NCBI GenBank assembly: GCA_031289415.1 | Contig: JAITPN010000060.1 | Span: forward strand, 1 to 50,187 | From: Prevotellaceae bacterium | GTDB lineage: Bacteria; Bacteroidota; Bacteroidia; Bacteroidales; UBA932 | Length of the DNA: 50,187 nt | Direction: 5' to 3' | The notes under the pieces: model-generated | Told to the model about the DNA's origin: nothing | The model's database searches: none | Seen by the model: only the letters and a program-made list of their open reading frames with translations | Shown here: in pieces, positions 44,750-50,187 of the stretch | Layout: every line of letters starts with the position of its first letter | Position numbering within the stretch: the stretch's first letter is position 1 | Translations under genes and position numbers: made by a program

Positions 44750-45295
44750 TTACAATGCTATGTTTTTTAATAATGTATTTAACTTGTCTTTATCCGACAG
44801 CATAATGTCGTTCATCTGAATCCGCCAATCAATACCAATATCGGGGTCGTCGAAACGGATGCCGCGTTCGGCTTGCGGGGCGTAATAATTATCCACTTTG
44901 TAGGCAAATACGGCTTTCGGGCTAAGCACCACGAAACCATGCGCCATGCCGCGCGGTACAAACAACTGCCGTTTGTTTTCGTCGCTCAGTTCCACTGCCG
45001 CATGCTGCCCGAAAGTCGGAGAGCCGCGGCGGATGTCCACCGCTACGTCCAGCACTTTGCCTTGAATGACGCGCACTAATTTGCTTTGCGCATGCGGCGG
45101 CAGTTGGTAGTGCAGCCCGCGCAATACGCCGAATGACGATTGCGATTCGTTGTCCTGCACAAAATTTATTTCCCCGATGTGTTGTTCAAATTCAGGTTGT
45201 TTAAATGTTTCCATAAAATACCCGCGGGCGTCGGCAAACACTTTCGGCTCAATTATCCACACGCCTTTTATATTGGTTTCGGTAAACGTCATCAT
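44750..45295 (-). CDS. rfbC: dTDP-4-dehydrorhamnose 3,5-epimerase
   Basis: 181-aa cupin. RGYFMETFKQPEF, NFVQDNESQSSFGVLRGLHYQ with catalytic His, VLDVAVDIRRGSPTFGQ, FVPRGMAHGFVVLS and YKVDNYYAPQAERGIRFDDPDIGIDW are all present. Its ATG shares one base with the rfbA stop. Product dTDP-4-keto-L-rhamnose needs RfbD, which is not in the window. Confidence 0.96.
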   Translation of the reverse strand: MMTFTETNIKGVWIIEPKVFADARGYFMETFKQPEFEQHIGEINFVQDNESQSSFGVLRGLHYQLPPHAQSKLVRVIQGKVLDVAVDIRRGSPTFGQHAAVELSDENKRQLFVPRGMAHGFVVLSPKAVFAYKVDNYYAPQAERGIRFDDPDIGIDWRIQMNDIMLSDKDKLNTLLKNIAL

Positions 45296-46167
45296 TATGA
45301 TTTTGCTAATTCAAGGAGATAAGCGCCGTATTCCGTTTTGCTCATGCCTGCGCCGATGTCATGCAGCTGTTGCGTCGTAATCCATTTGTTGTGCCACGCA
45401 ATTTCTTCGATGCACGAGATATAAAATCCCTGCCGTTTTTGTATGGTAGCCACAAAGTGCGAGGCTTCGAGCATACTGTCGGCATTGCCGGTGTCTAACC
45501 ACGCAAAGCCGCGTCCGAAGAGTTCTACTTTCAGCGTTTGCGCTTCGAGGTAAAGGCGGTTGAGGTCTGTAATTTCCAGTTCGCCGCGTTTCGAGGGTTT
45601 TAGGCTGTGCGCTTTTTGCACTACGGTATTGTCGTAGAAATACAGTCCGGGAATGGCGTAGTTCGATTTCGGCGCTTGTGGTTTTTCTTCGAGCGAAATC
45701 ACTTTCCCCGATGCGTCAAATTCCACAACGCCATACGCCCTTGGGTCTTTGACGTAGTAGCCGAAAATGCACGCTCCTTTGGTGGTTATTCCGGCAGCGG
45801 CGCGTTGCAACATGCCCGAAAATCCCTGTCCGTAGAAGATATTATCGCCCAGCACCAATGCCCCGCCTTCGCCCTGTAAAAACTGTTCGCCCAAGATGAA
45901 CGCTTCGGCAAGCCCGTTGGGTTTATCTTGGACAATATATTCCAAACGCATACCGAGCTGCGTACCGTCGCCCAACAGCTCGCGAAACATAGGCAAGTCG
46001 CGGGGTGTAGATATAATCAGCACTTCGCGGACGCCCGCCAGCATGAGCGTCGATAGCGGATAATAAATCATCGGCTTGTCGTAAATCGGCATCATTTGCT
46101 TAGAAATGGCTTTTGACAAGGGATATAGACGTGTCGCGTTTCCTCCTGCAAGTATAATTCCTTTCAT
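45295..46167 (-). CDS. rfbA: Glucose-1-phosphate thymidylyltransferase
   Basis: 290-aa nucleotidyltransferase making dTDP-glucose. Start at 46167 (MKGIILAGGNATRLYPL); the longer start at 46230 would add 21 residues spanning the promoter. The usual GGSGTRL reads GGNATRL here. SKQMMPIYDKPMIYYPLSTLMLAG, LGDNIFYG, WLDTGNADSMLEAS are intact. First gene of the operon. Confidence 0.96.
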   Translation of the reverse strand: MKGIILAGGNATRLYPLSKAISKQMMPIYDKPMIYYPLSTLMLAGVREVLIISTPRDLPMFRELLGDGTQLGMRLEYIVQDKPNGLAEAFILGEQFLQGEGGALVLGDNIFYGQGFSGMLQRAAAGITTKGACIFGYYVKDPRAYGVVEFDASGKVISLEEKPQAPKSNYAIPGLYFYDNTVVQKAHSLKPSKRGELEITDLNRLYLEAQTLKVELFGRGFAWLDTGNADSMLEASHFVATIQKRQGFYISCIEEIAWHNKWITTQQLHDIGAGMSKTEYGAYLLELAKS

Positions 46168-46188
46168 AAATCGGATAACTTTAGTTTC

Positions 46189-46219
46189 CAAAATTAAGAA
46201 AAAGAAATGATTTGACAAA
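46189..46219 (-). promoter_or_regulatory. Promoter of the nucleotide-sugar operon
   Basis: Reverse strand: -33 TTTG (46216-46219), 19-bp spacer, -7 TAATTTTG (46189-46196), 21 bp before the rfbA ATG. Confidence 0.65.
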
Positions 46220-46485
46220 ATTTGAAGCAAAAAAACGCTTTTTAATGATTTATTTTATACCTTTGCAAAAACAAAATACACATGTCAATTCGCAAGGGTC
46301 AAATATCAATTAAAAGTCATACATTGAACGTCGAACGTCGGACGGCGATTGCTGCCATCATTGACAATCGTTCATTCCATATTGTCAAATATTTATTTCT
46401 CAGCTTATTTATGGGCTTACTTAATTCATTTAGTGCACGCCCTAATCCGGTTAGGGAGGGTCTTAATTTATATATACGGTAGCCG
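46220..46485 (+). other. Leader region of the TamL-like gene
   Basis: A -7 TACCTTTGC (core 46258-46265) predicts a forward transcript with a leader of about 215 bases. It holds a 66-codon ORF (46282-46482) with one hydrophobic segment (IVKYLFLSLFMGLLNSF), ending 3 bp before the next ATG, and a CCCTAA-5-TTAGGG hairpin at 46440-46456. The early part (gaacgtcgaacgtcgg) looks like word repeats, so I do not claim the ORF as a gene; it could be a leader peptide. Confidence 0.4.
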
Positions 46486-48771
46486 ATGGGGAGCGTTCGG
46501 TTTTATTTCGGCGTTTTGTTGGTCGCAGCATGTATGGGGTTTATGTCGTGCAGTTCTGCCTCGTTGCTGCCGCGTGATACGCACCGGCTTGCTTCGAATA
46601 AAGTGAAAATCGAAGGGCGTACGCACGCCGTGAAAGCGTCGGAGCTTGTGCCGTATCTGAAACAGAATCCCAATAAGTCAATATTGTTCGGCATACGTTT
46701 TCATTTGGGCATGTATTTGGCAGCCCCGCCCTGCGATTCGTGTTGGCTGGGCAAGGCGATGCGCACGCTGGGCGAAGCGCCGGTGCTGTTCGACCCCGCA
46801 CTGGTGGAACAAAGCAATAGCAATATAGTACAGTATCTGCGAAATTGCGGCTACTACAATGTGCAGGTACACGATACGGTTATTTATAAAAGGCATAAAG
46901 CAAAAGTAATTTATCGCGTTACGCCCAACAGTCTGATGCGTATCGGGTCGTTACGCTATGCGCTGGGCAACGATTCGCTGGCGCGCGCCGTCGTCGCCGA
47001 TTCGGCGAATTGCCTGCTCAAACCGAACGATGAGTTGTCGGTAGAAATGATGAATAATGAGCGTGAACGGCTGGAAACGCTGCTGCACGACAAGGCTTTT
47101 TATTCGTTCGGAAAAAATCAGCTTGCGTTTGTAGCCGATACCCTCAAAGGCGACGGATTTGCCGCATTGACGATGGTGAAAGCGGCGGGGCGCGACTCGG
47201 CGGCGTACGAGCAGTATAAAATCCGGCACGTCAAAGTGTATAGCGATTATGACCAAATCAGCGCTTACACCGATTCGATGTACTACGAGCGCTTGCACAG
47301 CTTGGTGTTGCAGCCGCCGTCGGAAAAAGGCGAGATGACATTGTATTACCGCGACAGTCCGATATTGCGCAATACGCGTTTTCTTGAAACGTTGCACCTC
47401 AAGCCCGGCGACGAGTATAACGGCACGCGGGTTAATCAGCTTTACAACAGTTTAACAGGCTTGAACGTGTTTAGCGTCGTAAACATTCAGTTTGTGGAAG
47501 TGCGCGGCGCGCAAGGCGAGGCATTGGTCGATTGCATTGTCAGGCTCACGCCGGCAAAGGCGCAGGGGTTTAAGTTCGGGTTCGATGCGTCGTTGAGTTC
47601 CAATGCCCTTTTCGGATTGTCGCCGGCAGTGTCGTATTTTCATAAAAATTTATTTCACGGCGCGGAATATCTCAACCTCGCGTTTTCGGGTAATTTTCAG
47701 TTTAAATTTGACGACAGCAAGCAACGCGCTACCGAAATAGCGGCGTCGCCGTCGTTGCACGTGCCGCGTTTTCTTTTTCCGTGGTTGTATAAATCAATGT
47801 ATTTTTATTCGCCGCACACCGAGTTTTTGTCAACCTACAGTTACCAATACCGCCCCGATTATACGCGCTATTCCGTGTCCCTGTCATTCGGCTATTCGTG
47901 GCGTCAGACGTCGCTTTTAACTTATAACATAACGCCCATAAACCTGAACTTGGTGAACGTAAAAGTCAGTCCGCTGTTCGATTATTCGATAGTCTACAAC
48001 CCATTTTTGAAAAACCGGTACGAAAACCACTTTGTGTTTGGACCATCGGCATCGGTGATTTACACCGACCGCCAACCTGACAAGCGCATAAATTCAATAT
48101 ACCTGCGATGGAATGTAAAAACAGCCGGCAACGCCCTTAGCCTGTTTAATAAATCTTTGACCAATAGCGGAAGCGGATATAGTATGTTCGGCAGTCCGTA
48201 TGCGCAATTTGTAAAAACCGACCTCAACCTGTCGTATTATCAGTTTTTCAACGATTATGTGATGATGGCATACCGCGTGTTTGGCGGTGTGGGGCGTGCT
48301 TACGGCAATTCGGTTACCATGCCTTTTGAAGAAGTGTATTTTTCGGGCGGGGCATACAGCTTGCGCGGCTGGCAAGCCCGCATGCTCGGTCCCGGCTCTA
48401 TGCCGCCCGACGATACTACGTTTACCATACCCAACCAGATAGGCGATATGAAACTTGAAGCCAATATCGAATTTCGCTACAAAATATTCAGGGCATTGGA
48501 AGGCGCGCTATTCCTTGAAGGCGGAAACATTTGGCTGCTAAACTCTGCGGCAAACCAAACAGACGCGTATTTCCAGTGGAATAGGTTTTACAAAGAACTT
48601 GCCATGAACACGGGGCTTGGTTTCCGGTTGAATTTTGGGTTTCTCGTCATTCGTCTCGATTGGGGGTTGCGTATCCACGACCCTGCGCCCGGCAAGGGGT
48701 GGATTAAATTCCCCGAATGGTTGCATCGCGATAATTCGGCGTTTCATTTCGGCATCGGATATCCGTTCTAA
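46486..48771 (+). CDS. TamL-like BamA-family lipoprotein barrel
   Basis: 761 aa. A lipoprotein signal (MGSVRFYFGVLLVAACMGFMSC, lipobox FMSC) is followed by POTRA-like repeats (about 35-370; NIVQYLRNCGYYNVQVHD, NRFLETLHLKPGD-like segments), then an Omp85 barrel with the GGAYSLRGW motif (about residue 623) and a terminal aromatic (FGIGYPF). Lipidated Omp85 proteins of this length in Bacteroidota are called TamL and pair with a TamB/DUF490 protein, which is normally adjacent but absent here. Role: insertion or transport at the outer membrane. Confidence 0.85.
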   Translation: MGSVRFYFGVLLVAACMGFMSCSSASLLPRDTHRLASNKVKIEGRTHAVKASELVPYLKQNPNKSILFGIRFHLGMYLAAPPCDSCWLGKAMRTLGEAPVLFDPALVEQSNSNIVQYLRNCGYYNVQVHDTVIYKRHKAKVIYRVTPNSLMRIGSLRYALGNDSLARAVVADSANCLLKPNDELSVEMMNNERERLETLLHDKAFYSFGKNQLAFVADTLKGDGFAALTMVKAAGRDSAAYEQYKIRHVKVYSDYDQISAYTDSMYYERLHSLVLQPPSEKGEMTLYYRDSPILRNTRFLETLHLKPGDEYNGTRVNQLYNSLTGLNVFSVVNIQFVEVRGAQGEALVDCIVRLTPAKAQGFKFGFDASLSSNALFGLSPAVSYFHKNLFHGAEYLNLAFSGNFQFKFDDSKQRATEIAASPSLHVPRFLFPWLYKSMYFYSPHTEFLSTYSYQYRPDYTRYSVSLSFGYSWRQTSLLTYNITPINLNLVNVKVSPLFDYSIVYNPFLKNRYENHFVFGPSASVIYTDRQPDKRINSIYLRWNVKTAGNALSLFNKSLTNSGSGYSMFGSPYAQFVKTDLNLSYYQFFNDYVMMAYRVFGGVGRAYGNSVTMPFEEVYFSGGAYSLRGWQARMLGPGSMPPDDTTFTIPNQIGDMKLEANIEFRYKIFRALEGALFLEGGNIWLLNSAANQTDAYFQWNRFYKELAMNTGLGFRLNFGFLVIRLDWGLRIHDPAPGKGWIKFPEWLHRDNSAFHFGIGYPF

Positions 48772-48800
48772 ACAGATGAACCGGCATTTTATCCGAAGTT

Positions 48801-50054
48801 TTAATAAACCTCATCTTCATCAATAATAGTAGTTGCCTGTGCTATTTTTCTATTAACTTTTTTCAGATAAGGAATCACACGAATTTCTTTTCCCAACCAT
48901 TCTTCTTTCATTTCCAATTCTATCTGCATGCCATGATATTGCTCCGCATCAAGCCGTTGTATCCGACCATCAACTTCTAATGCCCAACGGACGAGTTTTG
49001 AAGTTTCGACATCGGGCACACGGGTAAATCTTGAGGCAGTGTACCGCAAGCGTTGATAGGGTACAGCCTCCGGTAGTCCAGCAACATCCAAAACCCGTTG
49101 GCGATATAACTTTTTCCCTAATAGAATCAACCGGTTAGTGTTTGTCTGACATTGCTTTCGCACATTAAAGTTCTCAATATAATAACGTCCGTTACGAATG
49201 GCAACGTGAGGAATTTCTATTTTTGGACAATTTCCGCAATAATCATCACAAGTAAGAGAGATACTAATAGTTTCGCCCTCCAGTTCCTCGATAGAGTCAT
49301 TCGATATATCTAAAGCAATTGACATAATGCCATTGTCCACTGCCTCAATAGTGTACCTATTCCATTTGTCTTTGAAACAGAAGCGAAGAATTTTCGGGTA
49401 TTTACCTCCGGCTCTTTCTTTTTTTTCAGCCCGTACTTGTTTCACTTCCAAGGGTTCGAAATAAGCTCCATTGAAATATAAATCGGAGTATTTTCCGGTA
49501 AAAATACTGTCTCCATTCATTTCAGGAATCATTAAACGGTCTTTTTCCAACTGAAAATGGGGAGGATTTTGTATTTCTTTTACCGAACAGTATATGTTTG
49601 TAGCATAAAGCGGCTGATTCTCTGTGGAGTTGAAAGGATATGCTTTTCGAAAAACGCCGGAACTTATATCGCATCCCAATAATCGCCGATCGGCGGCAAC
49701 ATCCCCTTCAAACAAGTAAACGCCATTACGCAAAGGCGGATATATCGTATCGTAGCAAACTTCATTGAGAAAAGTATAGTCTGTTGAAAACAACCGCGTT
49801 TTCCCCTCGAAAACAGAATATTGAACAATATGAGAATACGAGGTTTGTATGGTATCACTGTTACGCCACTGAAAAACACGGATTTTCCCGTCCGGCGAAG
49901 AAATAATACGGATATGCTGTTCCTGAAGCTCGATAAACGGATTACTCATCGTGGAGTCTGCCTGAATGATTGCTTTCAGATTTTTTATGTAACCGGCTTG
50001 AGACTTGTCGATTTCTTGTCGGTTTTGTCCCATTATTGACAACGACAGTGTCAA
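48801..50054 (-). CDS. Exported protein of unknown function, 5' end interrupted by IS
   Basis: 417 aa from a TTG at 50054, or 410 from the ATG at 50033. The frame stays open upstream and encodes a hydrophobic run (NSFLLFIALTLSLSIMGQ), clearly a signal peptide whose start has been lost where IS sequence begins. The body is beta-rich. The C-terminal module (LVRWALEVDGRIQRLD... EEWLGKEIRVIPYLKK) resembles an Ig-like unit found in Bacteroidota exported effectors and polymorphic proteins, though I cannot name the family. It converges on tamL. Confidence 0.7.
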   Translation of the reverse strand: MTLSLSIMGQNRQEIDKSQAGYIKNLKAIIQADSTMSNPFIELQEQHIRIISSPDGKIRVFQWRNSDTIQTSYSHIVQYSVFEGKTRLFSTDYTFLNEVCYDTIYPPLRNGVYLFEGDVAADRRLLGCDISSGVFRKAYPFNSTENQPLYATNIYCSVKEIQNPPHFQLEKDRLMIPEMNGDSIFTGKYSDLYFNGAYFEPLEVKQVRAEKKERAGGKYPKILRFCFKDKWNRYTIEAVDNGIMSIALDISNDSIEELEGETISISLTCDDYCGNCPKIEIPHVAIRNGRYYIENFNVRKQCQTNTNRLILLGKKLYRQRVLDVAGLPEAVPYQRLRYTASRFTRVPDVETSKLVRWALEVDGRIQRLDAEQYHGMQIELEMKEEWLGKEIRVIPYLKKVNRKIAQATTIIDEDEVY

Positions 50055-50063
50055 TGCAATAAA

Positions 50064-50187
50064 TAATAAGAAACTGTTTAAATTTCATTGAGATTTTATT
50101 CTATTGAGCATAATACAAACAAAAGCGATTTGAATCATAGCGATACTTGAAGAAGTCGTATATTCATAGTCTTTAGCTAATCGTCTA
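50064..50187 (-). mobile_element. Right portion of an insertion sequence
   Basis: Contains the transposase tail and the probable end of the element near 50064-50070, where taagaaactgtttaaattt could be the terminal inverted repeat. The other end is outside the window, so the boundary and any target duplication cannot be shown. It adjoins the signal-peptide codons of the gene at 48801. Confidence 0.5.
50085..50186 (-). pseudogene. C-terminal end of IS5/IS4-type transposase, runs off the window
   Basis: Reverse-strand frame from the right edge to a TGA at 50087-50085. It encodes RRLAKDYEYTTSSSIAMIQI followed by AFVCIMLNRIK; the RRLAKDYE...S...AMI.IA...ML.R pattern is the usual C-terminus of DDE transposases of the IS5 group. 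The rest lies outside the window, so whether it is intact is unknown. The stop overlaps an ATG (ATGA) belonging to nothing useful in that frame. Confidence 0.75.

Noticed and set aside
46282-46482. 66-codon ORF before the TamL-like gene
   Set aside because: No recognisable homology, no good ribosome site, and its first third is word-repeat sequence. Kept only as part of the leader description.

Overview
The window is chromosomal DNA from a member of the Bacteroidota, most likely Bacteroidales. The evidence is a SusC/SusD pair, promoters of the Bacteroidota form (TTTG, 19-20 bp, TAnnTTTG), SprB and Fibrobacter-major-paralogous repeat proteins, many lipoproteins, a eukaryote-type ProS, and very weak Shine-Dalgarno sequences. 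No species can be named from sequence alone.

Left end (1-5.6 kb): an antisense SprB-repeat protein with a perfectly regular 228-bp repeat leaves the window. It meets a fragment of an unrelated gene at a poly-A junction near 1615. Then come a large lipoprotein with a Fib_succ_major domain, glyA, and a 214-bp inverted-repeat element holding a 40-codon ORF. From 5.6 to 17.2 kb, mostly forward: rmuC, a GH3 hexosaminidase, a WbqC-like gene, then (reverse) a FadL-type porin behind a Tyr/His/Ser-rich lipoprotein, then proS, a tandem lipoprotein family sharing a promoter cassette, ruvX and def. From 17.2 to 22.9 kb, reverse: a POTRA/beta-barrel protein, pruA, a lipoprotein gene with a broken 5' end, and a five-bladed propeller glycosidase.

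22.9-26.5 kb: a divergent promoter region, then oxidoreductase - DUF1080 - TIM-barrel isomerase, a layout expected for oxidative (3-keto) glycoside breakdown. 26.5-29.9 kb: a tight run of two secreted proteins, a VTC-type polyphosphate polymerase domain protein, a DUF4956 membrane protein and a DUF2490 outer-membrane protein. This is the best candidate for an incompletely described system. 29.9-33.7 kb, reverse: a ThiL homologue lacking several metal-binding aspartates, asnS and a TlpA-like lipoprotein. A CAT-anticodon tRNA follows.

33.9-40.1 kb: susD, susC and a second secreted Gfo/Idh/MocA oxidoreductase, with operator-like repeats ahead of susC. A 309-bp gap after that holds a candidate small RNA. 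40.4-46.2 kb: a compact nucleotide-sugar operon, rfbA-rfbC-rfbB-ugd-uxs-galE, making dTDP-4-keto-rhamnose, UDP-GlcA, UDP-xylose and UDP-Gal for surface polysaccharide; no rfbD is present. Right end: a TamL-like lipoprotein barrel, then an unknown exported protein whose 5' end is cut by the tail of an IS5-type transposase.
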